Translations under genes and position numbers: made by a program
Shown here: positions 1 to 7,820 of the stretch, one piece after another
How positions within the stretch are numbered: position 1 is the stretch's first letter
Layout of the letters: every line of letters begins with the position of its first letter
Source of the DNA: Pedosphaera sp.
Lineage (GTDB): Bacteria; Verrucomicrobiota; Verrucomicrobiia; Limisphaerales; UBA9464
Reading direction: 5' to 3'
DNA: 9,977 bases
NCBI GenBank assembly: GCA_009695405.1
Contig: SIAZ01000132.1
Span: 1 to 9,977, forward strand
Notes under the pieces: generated by a model
What the model was told of the DNA's origin: nothing
Seen by the model: the letters and a program-made list of their open reading frames with translations, nothing else
Database searches by the model: none

Positions 1-219
1 CGCAGGTCTCCTGCCCCCCGCCGCCGCTCTCCCCCCAGCTTCGGCGGGGGGCAGGAGCTTCCGCCAAGCAAAGAGCAGGCTTTCGTTGAGACCAAATTCT
101 TTGGCAATGACCGCAGCAGACTTACCGCTCGATAACCAGTTGCGAACGATCTCGCATTTGAACGATTTATCGAACTTCCGGCGCGTTTTTGTAGGGGAGT
201 CTTTGATGATGGATTCCAT
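1..219 (-). CDS. IS3-family transposase OrfA, N-terminal part (runs off the window edge)
   Basis: Reading leftward from the ATG at 219 gives 73 open codons to the window edge, starting MESIIKDSPTKTRRKFDKSF. This is the helix-turn-helix DNA-binding protein (HTH_Tnp_1 type) of an IS3-family element. A basic RRKFDKSFK stretch is followed by GKSAAVIAKEFGLNESLLFAWRK, the usual order for OrfA. An AGAGGAA ribosome-binding site lies about 10 bases upstream, unlike the other genes here. In this family OrfA joins OrfB by ribosomal frameshifting to make the full transposase. After residue 54 (WRK) the protein changes abruptly to a Pro/Gly/Ala/Arg-rich stretch encoded by a GC-rich palindrome, so this copy may be interrupted or altered. 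The rest of the gene lies outside the window. Confidence 0.85.
   Translation of the reverse strand, partial: MESIIKDSPTKTRRKFDKSFKCEIVRNWLSSGKSAAVIAKEFGLNESLLFAWRKLLPPAEAGGRAAAGGRRPA
8..57. repeat. Perfect 16-bp GC-rich inverted repeat inside orfA
   Basis: The arms at 8-23 (CTCCTGCCCCCCGCCG) and 42-57 are exact reverse complements, separated by 18 bases. The loop itself has a run of six C that can also pair with the downstream G run, so alternative hairpins exist. The repeat begins just after the conserved WRK codons of OrfA and stays in frame up to the window edge. It could be a small palindromic repeat inserted into the transposase gene, or part of this IS type. Confidence 0.8.
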
Positions 220-237
220 GGTACAGGATTCCTCTTA

Positions 238-267
238 CTCTCCGTCCGAGAAATCGAAGCAACCTCA
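238..267 (-). mobile_element. Terminal inverted repeat of the left IS3-family element (orfA side)
   Basis: Read on the minus strand from 267, this starts TGAGGTTGCTTCGAT and contains CGGACGGAG. It matches the 30 bases that start at 9833 on the plus strand at 21 of 30 positions by eye, including a shared TGCTTCGAT and CGGAC block, with both starting TG as IS3-family ends do. It lies 18 bases upstream of orfA. The element therefore ends at 267, and chromosomal sequence starts at 268. Confidence 0.75.
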
Positions 268-458
268 ATTCTTTCAGTGCAGAACTTATCATGCTTGTAG
301 GCTAACTTTTCAATTAGAGGGTGGGAGCGCGCGGACTGATGCTTTAGTTCACTTAACCCATTGGTAATTTAGGCTGGGAAGTTCTTGAGTAGTTACGAAT
401 CTTTTATTGAAGCGGCACAGGTGCAAATGACGCTTGGAGTTGAACTTATCCGTTTCGA

Positions 459-3400
459 ATGCAAGGCTTACTCATCCCAAAAATGAGTCGTCTCTCTGCC
501 AAAAATGGATCTCGCGTGGCCGTGCCTGCTCAGCGCTGGTCCCTCTTTTTTTGTGCTTGGATCCTTTTTGTTGGCCTTAGATTCTGGGCCATCAGCTGGA
601 TTGGACCTTCGGACACTCTTCATGCGGCAACGTCTATTGGCACCCCGCTCCGTTGGGAATCCGCCCACACTCACCGAAAAGCGCCTGTCCACAGAGATGT
701 TCCTGGTAAAATCGGGTTCATTCAACTTACCGAACAACAAACGGGCATTGCCTTCACCAATAGCCTTAGCGATCAAACCATCTCGATCAATCGGCTCACT
801 GAAATTGGTTCTGGGGTCGCGCTTGGTGATATTGATGGCGACGGGTGGGTGGATATTTACTTCTGCCGCAGTGAGGGAGGGAACGCTTTGTTCCGGAATC
901 TTGGTAATTGGAAGTTTGAGGACTTCACTCTGTCTTCCGGCACCGTGTGCTCCAATCAATTCTCCACCGGTGCTGTTTTCGCTGACATGGATGGCGATAG
1001 CGACCTCGACTTGCTCGTCAATGGCCTCGGCACCGGCACCCGCCTCTTCCTGAACGACGGTAAGGGGCACTTCACCGAGAAAACCGATTCCGGCCTAGCA
1101 CGCGATTTCGGTGCCACCTCCATTGCCCTTGCCGACGTCGATGGCGACGGCGACCTCGACCTTTACGTCACCAATTATCGTAGCGACACTTTTCAAGATC
1201 GTCCTCCTGGGCTAAACATTACTTCGCGCCAACTTCCCGACGGTTCCACTGTAATCGAACCTCGAGAGCGTATGCTCGGTTTGCTTCAGCCGTCGGGGGG
1301 ATTGACCGGCGTTGAGCGTGGACAACTCGATGTTTTTTACCTTAACCGCGGCAACGCCCGTTTCAGTGCAGCACCTTGGGATGTCGGAGTTTTTCTCGAT
1401 GAAAAAGGGAAGGCCCTGAGTGAACCGCCTACCGATTGGGGGCTCAGCGCCCTTTTTCGAGACATTAACGGCGACGGTCTGCCAGATCTTTACGTCTGCA
1501 ATGATTTTGTCTACTGGCCCGATCGCATTTGGCTCAACGCCGGCGGCAAACGGTTCCAAGCTCCGGTTCGTCACTCTTTTCGTAATACCAGTCTTTCTTC
1601 GATGTCTGCCGACATGGCCGATATCAATCGCGACGGTTTCATGGATCTCTTCACTGCTGACATGCTCAGTCCACACCGTTCGCACCGGGCGTGGCAGCGT
1701 CCCGATGTTTTGGAAGGTACCGTGGACTGGCCGGTTGAGGATCCTTCTCATCGCCCCGAAGTGACCCGTAACACCCTCCAGTTGGCCCGAGGCGATGGAA
1801 CATTTGCTGAAATTGCCCAGTTAGCAGGATTGGCCGCTACCGACTGGACATGGAGTTCCTCATTCCTCGATGTTGATCTGGATGGATGGGAAGATCTTCT
1901 CGTGACAACTGGGAGTAACCACGAGTTGCAAGACATCGATAGTCACGAATCAAGGGCCGCGGGTGGGTTCGATCGCAATTCGGCAGAACGACTTGAAAAA
2001 CTGCGTGCCACCCCGAGACGCAGTACCCCGAGCCTAGCCTTTAGGAATCGACGGGATTTAACATTTGAAGACGTCAGCCACGCTTGGGGATTCGACGCCA
2101 TAGGAGTGGCCCACGGGATGGCTTTCGCCGATCTCGATAACGATGGCGACCTCGACGTGGTGATCAACTGCATGAACTCCCCCGCTCGACTGTTGCGTAA
2201 TAATTCCGGTGCTCCACGTATCGGCATCCGGCTGAAAGCTGCTGGCGCTAACACCCGCGGTATTAGCGCCAAAATTCAAGTAACAGGTGGCCCAGTCAGC
2301 CAATCTCAAGAAATGGTCGCAGGCGGGCGCTATCTCTCAGGGGACGATGCGATGCGAGTTTTTGCCACGGGTGCAACTCAAGCACTGAACATCGAAGTGA
2401 CATGGCGTTCTGGTCGAAAAACCCGCGTCGAGGGTGCCCTTCCATATTATATTTACGAAGTCTTAGAGGACGTTACCTCCCCCGTTCCCACCCGAACCAC
2501 CAATGCTCCAGTCCTTGGGTGGTTTGAGGACCAGACCGCTCGGTTGAATCACCGTCATGTCGATCGAGCCTTCAATGACTTTGAGCGTGATCCCTTGCTA
2601 CCCTACAAGCTCAGTCGTCTCGGACCGGGTCTTTGCCTTGCAGACGTCGATGGTGACGGGCATGAAGATCTGCTGATAGGAGGAGGCATCGACGGGCAGG
2701 CAAGCGTGTTTGGCAGTGATGGCAAGGGGCACTGGCGCGAAGGGGATTATGCCTCACTTCCCAAGTCGAATTTGCGCGACCAAACCAGTCTGTTGGTCGT
2801 CGCAAATACCGACGGAAGTTCGCAATTATTAGTAGGCGAATCAGCGTGGGAAGAGGGCGCGACCAATGCACATCCATTTCGCGTTTACTCCCTGTCAACA
2901 ACCGCTTCCAATTCAAATTCCCTTCCTTCCTCGCAAATCGCCTCAGGCTTCACTGGACCCATGGCAATGGCAGACGTAGATGGTGACGGCGCGCTAGAAA
3001 TCTTCGTCGGTGGACGCGCTATTCCAGGTCGCTATCCAGAGACAGCAACCTCCACTTTATTAGACGCCTCCAATGGCGTCTTCGCCAGCAGACAGTCTTT
3101 CCCTAACCTCGGCCTCGTCAGTGGAGCCACCTTTGTCGACATCGACAACGACGGCGATCAGGATCTTTTAATAGCTTCTCATTGGGGGGCACCTCGACTT
3201 TTCCTCAATGAACGAGGAGTTTTTGTCGACGCTACCAAAGACTGGGGTCTGACCAATTACGCGGGACTTTGGAACGGAATTGCAGTCGGTGATTTCGACG
3301 GCGATGGTCTTATGGATTTCGTTGCTTCGAACTGGGGATTGAACTGGCGCACAGATGAGCCCATCGATGCTAAAAAAGCAGTTCAATTGGTCTATGGCGA

Positions 3401-4271
3401 CTTTGGAGAAACGGGAGGTGTAGTCGCACTACTGGCGTCTTTGGATCCCGATCTCGGTGCCAGCACTTTCTGGCGTGAGCGGCGCAGAGTCAGCCGCGTC
3501 ATCCCGACTTTATCTGACCGATTTCCCACTTATCGAGCCTACGGGACCTCGACCGTTACCACAGCACTTGGGCACTTGGCAGCCGCATCAAAAACCCGAG
3601 AGGCTTCTGAATTTCGTTCGATGGTTTTTCTAAATCGGACGAATCACTTCGAAGCCCGTTCGCTTCCTATCGAAGCTCAATTCTCCACTGCCTTTGGCCT
3701 CGCCGTTGCCGACTTCGACGGGAATGGTACAGAGGATCTTTTTCTATCGCAGAATTTCTTCGGCATGGATCCCGAGACGTCACGTCAAGATGCTGGGACG
3801 GGTCTGCTTTTGTTGGGCGACGGGCGAGGAGGATTTAAGTCAGTGAACCCGGTTCAATCCGGTCTATGGATTGAGGGCGAGCAACGTGCCGTGGCGGTGG
3901 GCGATGTGGACGAAGACGGACGCCCCGACCTCATCATCGCTCAAAACGGGGGGGCGACCCGGGTTTATCGAAACCGTCAGGCCACCCCAGGACTTCGTGT
4001 GAGAGTCCAAGATTCAGTTCAGAACCCCAGAGGAATTGGAGCCATCTTGCGTCTTAAGATTGACGGACATTTCGGGCCTGCGCGAGCGATCACAGGCGGC
4101 GGTGGATACTGGACCCAATCGAGTGCCACTCAAATCCTCATTGGCAGTGGGTCGTCGAGTGCGGTGGAAGTTCGTTGGCCAAACGGGAAGCTCCAAGAAT
4201 TCATCCTTCCACTGGGTGCCAAGTCTATCTTGATCACCCATGCTGGGTTGGAAGTGAAGTCGGTAAATTGA
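459..4271 (+). CDS. Large exported FG-GAP/VCBS repeat protein with two ASPIC/UnbV domains (CRTAC1-like)
   Basis: This 1270-residue protein is probably exported. Residues about 25-47 form a hydrophobic segment after a basic stretch, which suggests a signal peptide or anchor. It has two similar halves. The first carries seven calcium-loop motifs of the DxDGDG type, at about residues 124, 176, 226, 335, 388, 471 and 558, then an ASPIC/UnbV domain near 585-665. The second carries six, near 729, 839, 894, 945, 1085 and 1149, then a second ASPIC domain near 1178-1255. Such repeats fold into calcium-binding beta-propellers. The family is common in Bacteroidota, Planctomycetota and Verrucomicrobiota, and its substrates are mostly unknown. 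The half-two opening with DFERDPLLPYKLS is typical of these large proteins. The start is uncertain: ATG 459 follows an in-frame stop at 441, and ATG 483 is also possible. Neither has a clear ribosome-binding site. The gene faces the aldolase gene end to end. Confidence 0.9.
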   Translation: MQGLLIPKMSRLSAKNGSRVAVPAQRWSLFFCAWILFVGLRFWAISWIGPSDTLHAATSIGTPLRWESAHTHRKAPVHRDVPGKIGFIQLTEQQTGIAFTNSLSDQTISINRLTEIGSGVALGDIDGDGWVDIYFCRSEGGNALFRNLGNWKFEDFTLSSGTVCSNQFSTGAVFADMDGDSDLDLLVNGLGTGTRLFLNDGKGHFTEKTDSGLARDFGATSIALADVDGDGDLDLYVTNYRSDTFQDRPPGLNITSRQLPDGSTVIEPRERMLGLLQPSGGLTGVERGQLDVFYLNRGNARFSAAPWDVGVFLDEKGKALSEPPTDWGLSALFRDINGDGLPDLYVCNDFVYWPDRIWLNAGGKRFQAPVRHSFRNTSLSSMSADMADINRDGFMDLFTADMLSPHRSHRAWQRPDVLEGTVDWPVEDPSHRPEVTRNTLQLARGDGTFAEIAQLAGLAATDWTWSSSFLDVDLDGWEDLLVTTGSNHELQDIDSHESRAAGGFDRNSAERLEKLRATPRRSTPSLAFRNRRDLTFEDVSHAWGFDAIGVAHGMAFADLDNDGDLDVVINCMNSPARLLRNNSGAPRIGIRLKAAGANTRGISAKIQVTGGPVSQSQEMVAGGRYLSGDDAMRVFATGATQALNIEVTWRSGRKTRVEGALPYYIYEVLEDVTSPVPTRTTNAPVLGWFEDQTARLNHRHVDRAFNDFERDPLLPYKLSRLGPGLCLADVDGDGHEDLLIGGGIDGQASVFGSDGKGHWREGDYASLPKSNLRDQTSLLVVANTDGSSQLLVGESAWEEGATNAHPFRVYSLSTTASNSNSLPSSQIASGFTGPMAMADVDGDGALEIFVGGRAIPGRYPETATSTLLDASNGVFASRQSFPNLGLVSGATFVDIDNDGDQDLLIASHWGAPRLFLNERGVFVDATKDWGLTNYAGLWNGIAVGDFDGDGLMDFVASNWGLNWRTDEPIDAKKAVQLVYGDFGETGGVVALLASLDPDLGASTFWRERRRVSRVIPTLSDRFPTYRAYGTSTVTTALGHLAAASKTREASEFRSMVFLNRTNHFEARSLPIEAQFSTAFGLAVADFDGNGTEDLFLSQNFFGMDPETSRQDAGTGLLLLGDGRGGFKSVNPVQSGLWIEGEQRAVAVGDVDEDGRPDLIIAQNGGATRVYRNRQATPGLRVRVQDSVQNPRGIGAILRLKIDGHFGPARAITGGGGYWTQSSATQILIGSGSSSAVEVRWPNGKLQEFILPLGAKSILITHAGLEVKSVN

Positions 4272-4314
4272 TCGCCGAAGGGCCGTTGATTTTTCTAAGT
4301 CCCCTGAACTTCAC

Positions 4315-4344
4315 AAAAAAAAGACCGCCCTTTGCGGAGCGGTT
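4315..4344 (-). terminator. Rho-independent terminator after the aldolase gene
   Basis: On the minus strand an ACCGC/GCGGT stem (an alternative pairing is CCGC/GCGG with a five-base loop) is followed directly by C and then eight T. It begins about 30 bases past the aldolase stop codon. In the other direction there is no T run after the stem, so it is unlikely to stop transcription of the FG-GAP gene efficiently. Confidence 0.7.
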
Positions 4345-4375
4345 GGGTTATTGAAAAAGAGGAGAGGGCGTAAAA

Positions 4376-5341
4376 TCAGTCAAAAGCGTGACCCGCGCAG
4401 CACAGAACATTTTTGAGTTTGTGCCGAACCAGTTCCTTCACGGCTTTACGGGCTGGGGCCAAATACTTACGAGGATCAAACTCCTTAGGTTTGCTGACCA
4501 AAACTTCACGAATCGCTGCGGTCATAGCCAAGCGGAGATCCGTATCGATATTCACCTTGGTACAACCGATACGGCGAGCCACTTCGATATCGGCTTCGGA
4601 GACCCCAGCAGTTTCTTCGCCAAGATCGCCACCGAACTTGTTAATCTTCTGAGCCAAATCTTTGGGCACAGAAGACGCTCCATGGAGGACGAGCGGATAA
4701 TCACCCATACCGGCGTCGAGCAGTGCCTTTTTTATCGCTTTCAGGCGTTCTAAATCCAGATGTTGTTCACCTTTGAACTTGTAAGCACCGTGACTATTGC
4801 CGATGGCGACCGCCAGAGAATCGACCCCAGATTGACGAACGAATTCCACAGCTTCCTCAGGATGAGTATAGCAACCGCCCTTTGAGTAGCTGCCGCCTTC
4901 TTCGCCATCGTCGTGTTGAGCCCCCACGAGCATACCGAGTTCGCCTTCAACCACGCAGTTGCGGGCATGAGCGTAATCGACCACCTTGCGGCAGAGTTCG
5001 ACATTTTTTTCAAACGGATCGTGCGAAGCATCGATCATCACTGAGGTGAACCCTTCGTCAATGCACTGTTTACAAAGTTCGAAGCTATCACCGTGATCCA
5101 AATGAACAGCGATCGGAATGGTAGAAAGACTGACGGCTGCCTCGATCAGTTTCTTGAGATAGACAGGATGCGCATAGTCTCGGGCACCCTTGGAGATTTG
5201 CAGCATCACTGGTGCTCTCTCTTCTTCGCAGGCCTCGATGATTGCCTGAAGAAGTTCCATATTGTTTACATTGAAGGCGCCGAGGGCGTATTTGCCTTTC
5301 AAAGCCTTCGAAAACAGGTCACTCGTGTGGGTCAATGGCAT
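4376..5341 (-). CDS. fba: Class II (zinc-dependent) fructose-1,6-bisphosphate aldolase
   Basis: This 321-residue cytoplasmic enzyme reversibly splits fructose-1,6-bisphosphate into dihydroxyacetone phosphate and glyceraldehyde-3-phosphate, in glycolysis and gluconeogenesis. The class II signatures are present: HLDHGD at 80-85 (catalytic Asp82, zinc ligand His83), EGELG at 132-136 with Glu134, GNSHG with zinc ligand His184, LHGASS with zinc ligand His220, and NIDTD at 264-268 for phosphate binding. The length fits the class II family found in many bacteria. Related class II enzymes act on tagatose-bisphosphate, but the motif set and lack of a sugar operon favour fructose-bisphosphate. No Shine-Dalgarno sequence precedes the ATG. 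A gap of 114 bases separates it from the CPBP gene upstream, so it may have its own promoter. A terminator follows it. Confidence 0.95.
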   Translation of the reverse strand: MPLTHTSDLFSKALKGKYALGAFNVNNMELLQAIIEACEEERAPVMLQISKGARDYAHPVYLKKLIEAAVSLSTIPIAVHLDHGDSFELCKQCIDEGFTSVMIDASHDPFEKNVELCRKVVDYAHARNCVVEGELGMLVGAQHDDGEEGGSYSKGGCYTHPEEAVEFVRQSGVDSLAVAIGNSHGAYKFKGEQHLDLERLKAIKKALLDAGMGDYPLVLHGASSVPKDLAQKINKFGGDLGEETAGVSEADIEVARRIGCTKVNIDTDLRLAMTAAIREVLVSKPKEFDPRKYLAPARKAVKELVRHKLKNVLCCAGHAFD

Positions 5342-5455
5342 ATTTCTGGTAATTGGTAAGCAGGTCCATGACGGACTCGCAAGGAGATCACCCTAGGAAA
5401 CTCGAGGGCGACTGTGAATAGGTTTTTTAATCTCAGCCAAACAAGCTGTCGCCTT

Positions 5456-6433
5456 TTACAGTCCGAGTTGCTTGAAGAGACCCGGGGCAAGCTTTTCTAT
5501 GCTTTCGCGATAACGGACCAGCAGTCCCAATAAAAAGAAGGTGGTGGTATCAAAAAAGCCGTGAGCGATGACAGCAGTCCAAAGCGATCGATGTCCCAAC
5601 ATAACCAGTCCTAAAATCAAGCCGACAACTCCCGTCAATACCACGGCTCCGGGTCCTTGAAGAAGATGTCCCAGTCCAAAAATAATCGACGCTAACCCCA
5701 CCGCGACTCCTTTGGATCGACCTCGGCGAAACCAGTGTTTCAATGCAGTTTCACTCGGCTTTCGAAGTCTGGTATCCTTCCATGAATCTGGTAGCAGGTC
5801 GGTCACCGCTGCCATAAATCCGGAGCGCCAGAGTTCCTCCCTGAGCCCTGCTGTAATAAAACTAAGAAGAGTGCAAGCGACAAGCAGGTAAAGGGGATTA
5901 GCCAGCGCTTGCAGGTCCACCAAGGCTTCGACTTTAGGGCGGTACTCTTGCATTTGGGCTTCCACCTGCTTTGAAGCCTCCGGTCCGGTGTTGCCCCTTA
6001 GAATCATTTGAGCGGCGATGATGGGCATCAAAACGGCTAGAAGGAGGACTAAAATAATCAGACGAACGCCCACCGACCAAAGAAGTCCGCGCAGCCAGTC
6101 AATCCAGCGCATTGGAGCCCAAAACAGTTCTGCACGGGTCGGTCGTCCAAAAAAACTCGCCGTGGCAAACAAAGCAGCAAAAATCCCAAAGTTTTGGAGT
6201 GAAGCGAGGGTCAACCCCCAGACATCGCTAGGTAAGGCTGCCTTCCGACTTTCCTGACCACTGTCCACAATAGATCCTAACAGACTAATGAGTAGGGGAT
6301 AAAAGCCCACGACGATCAGAAAGACCCAAGACCGCCACCGAGGACGGTAAGGCTGTTCAGCGAGCGGAGGACCTTCGTTTAAGAGAGGGGGTACAGAGTG
6401 CTGCGGAGATGGCAGATCGATATCTGGGTTCAT
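5456..6433 (-). CDS. CPBP-family intramembrane protein (putative glutamic protease)
   Basis: This 325-residue integral membrane protein has hydrophobic segments near residues 35-54, 75-95, 112-143, 180-197, 245-280 and 285-303. It carries the three CPBP (CAAX protease and bacteriocin-processing) motifs in order: REELWRSGF (Glu199, Glu200, Arg203), FGLGH (Phe252, His256) and HGFFD (His291, Asp295). Family members include CAAX prenyl proteases and proteins linked to bacteriocin maturation or immunity, but most bacterial ones have no known substrate. In the common motif the arginine is the fourth residue after the Glu pair (EExxxR). Here it is one position earlier. A soluble loop of about 40 residues (144-180) is charged. 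Its ATG overlaps the MarR stop as ATGA, so it is probably translated by coupling and regulated with that gene. Its substrate cannot be predicted. Confidence 0.85.
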   Translation of the reverse strand: MNPDIDLPSPQHSVPPLLNEGPPLAEQPYRPRWRSWVFLIVVGFYPLLISLLGSIVDSGQESRKAALPSDVWGLTLASLQNFGIFAALFATASFFGRPTRAELFWAPMRWIDWLRGLLWSVGVRLIILVLLLAVLMPIIAAQMILRGNTGPEASKQVEAQMQEYRPKVEALVDLQALANPLYLLVACTLLSFITAGLREELWRSGFMAAVTDLLPDSWKDTRLRKPSETALKHWFRRGRSKGVAVGLASIIFGLGHLLQGPGAVVLTGVVGLILGLVMLGHRSLWTAVIAHGFFDTTTFFLLGLLVRYRESIEKLAPGLFKQLGL

Positions 6434-6930
6434 CTTGGATTCTTGGAAGAGTCATCGGCTGCCTGTTTGCAAGCAGTTGCCACCGTTTCGAGTTGTTCAA
6501 GAAAATGTTCTCGATCCGATTCCGGCAAGCCATTCAAAACATCGGCCTGTAATCGAACGGCTACCTCTCGGACGCAATGATAGCGTTTCAGCCCGCTTTC
6601 GAGGAGTCGAATTCGATAGGCACGTCTGTCGCTCTCGTGTGCGCGTCGCTCAATCCATCCGGATTCTTCCATTCGCTCCAATAAGGAAGCTACCGTGTTT
6701 GGATCGCTGGACATCGCCTCAGTGAGAGCTCTTTGGGTGAGTCCATCGGAGTCGCCTTCGAGTAATATTCGCAAGGCGGTGAATTGATCTGGGGTCACAC
6801 CCGTATGAGCAATTCGACGACGAAAAGTTTGATTTAAACCATACCATGCTCGACGTAATAAAGGTGGCAAACGGCGTCGAACCGGTGAGTCTAAAGGAAC
6901 AGGGATAAGACTTTTGGGGGAAGTGCTCAA
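6430..6930 (-). CDS. MarR-family transcriptional regulator
   Basis: This 166-residue winged-helix regulator is likely a dimeric DNA-binding repressor. A first helix near residues 20-41 is followed by a DNA-binding region at about 65-96 (TQRALTEAMSSDPNTVASLL) and a wing with DRRAYRIRL at 101-109, the conserved MarR DRR motif. C-terminal helices would complete the dimer interface. The likely start is TTG at 6928-6930. I found no in-frame ATG or GTG upstream that suits the family better, and no strong ribosome-binding site. The last four bases overlap the start of the CPBP gene, and the gene begins 59 bases after lpxA stops. MarR proteins often sense small molecules and control neighbouring genes, so autoregulation of this pair is a reasonable inference. 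The ligand is unknown. Confidence 0.9.
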   Translation of the reverse strand: MSTSPKSLIPVPLDSPVRRRLPPLLRRAWYGLNQTFRRRIAHTGVTPDQFTALRILLEGDSDGLTQRALTEAMSSDPNTVASLLERMEESGWIERRAHESDRRAYRIRLLESGLKRYHCVREVAVRLQADVLNGLPESDREHFLEQLETVATACKQAADDSSKNPR

Positions 6931-6989
6931 GGGTCGCGTGACTCTCTCGTTGCGGACCTGCGACTGCGTGGCAAGGGAGCTTTCATCGA

Positions 6990-7790
6990 TCAGCGATCTT
7001 CTCGGATTTCAACCGAGCTTTTAAGAGGAGCTAATCCACGCTGAGATGTTCGGGTGAAGTGGATGAGGTGAGCCATCTCCGCTGAGCCTGAAAACTCTGT
7101 TTCCAGACGATTCAGAGCGTTTACAGCAATGAGTCCAGATCGAAAAAGGATCTTGTAAGCTCTGGTCATTTGGGAGATCGACTCAGCCGAAAATCCAGAC
7201 CGTTCCAGTCCGACTTTATTGATGAATCGAGTCTCAGCGGGGTTTCCGTCAGCCATCATGAATGGCGCGATATCCTGCACGACTTTGGCGCAACCTCCAA
7301 TCATCGCGTAGCGTCCAATTCGGCAAAATTGATGCACCGCCGATAGTCCACCAATAATAGCGTAATCATCCACCGTCACATGCCCAGCAAGTGTCGCTAC
7401 ATTCGACATGACAATATGGTTGCCCACTTGGACGTCATGAGCCAGGTGGGTGTAGGCAAGGAAATGGTTGTCTGATCCCACTCGAGTTACCCCGCCATCG
7501 GAGGTCGCACTATGCACCGTGGCATACTCGCGGAAAACATTCCGATCACCAATCTCAACACCGGTTATCCCGCCTTTCCATTTGAGATCCTGTGTTTTCA
7601 ATCCAATACAGGCGAAAGGGAAAATTTGGTTGCTGTTTCCGAGCCGAGTATGTCCGTCGATCACTACGTGCGAATGAAGTTGGCAATTGTCCCCGAGGAC
7701 CACGTGTTCGCCGATGACACAGAAGGGGCCGATTTCACAACCAGATCCCAAGCGCGCCTTAGGATGAATTTGAGTTGTTGGATGAACCAT
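6990..7790 (-). CDS. lpxA: Acyl-ACP--UDP-N-acetylglucosamine O-acyltransferase, first step of lipid A synthesis
   Basis: This 266-residue cytoplasmic enzyme moves a 3-hydroxyacyl chain from acyl carrier protein to the 3-OH of UDP-N-acetylglucosamine. The N-terminal two thirds is a left-handed beta-helix of hexapeptide repeats (HPKARLGSGCEIGPFCVIGE and onward). The rest is the alpha-helical C-terminus. The catalytic His is His118 in THLAHD, aligned with His125 of the E. coli enzyme. Gly166 aligns with E. coli Gly173, the residue that sets the acyl ruler for a 14-carbon chain, so a longer hydroxyacyl chain is predicted rather than a 10-carbon one. This is inferred from recalled alignment. The length matches the family. 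It starts 30 bases after the lpxC/fabZ stop, so the two are almost certainly one operon. No Shine-Dalgarno sequence is visible. Confidence 0.96.
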   Translation of the reverse strand: MVHPTTQIHPKARLGSGCEIGPFCVIGEHVVLGDNCQLHSHVVIDGHTRLGNSNQIFPFACIGLKTQDLKWKGGITGVEIGDRNVFREYATVHSATSDGGVTRVGSDNHFLAYTHLAHDVQVGNHIVMSNVATLAGHVTVDDYAIIGGLSAVHQFCRIGRYAMIGGCAKVVQDIAPFMMADGNPAETRFINKVGLERSGFSAESISQMTRAYKILFRSGLIAVNALNRLETEFSGSAEMAHLIHFTRTSQRGLAPLKSSVEIREDR

Positions 7791-7820
7791 AGCAGAGATC
7801 GTAGAAGGGTCGGGACGGTC

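Noticed and set aside
86..367. Open frame of 93 codons on the plus strand
   Set aside because: It is antisense to the OrfA coding sequence and runs through the IS terminal repeat. It has no family resemblance.
268..458. Promoter for the FG-GAP gene between the IS end and ATG 459
   Set aside because: TTGAGT and TATTGA-like hexamers near 384-410 are only 14 bases apart, so I do not call a promoter. I see no further gene or repeat here.
468..1070. 200-codon minus-strand and 182-codon plus-strand frames inside the FG-GAP gene
   Set aside because: They lie in other frames of a well-supported gene and their proteins resemble no family.
5342..5455. Promoter for the aldolase gene
   Set aside because: TTGTTT with a 17-18 base spacer to a TATTCA-like hexamer exists on the minus strand, but both match poorly, so I leave it uncalled.
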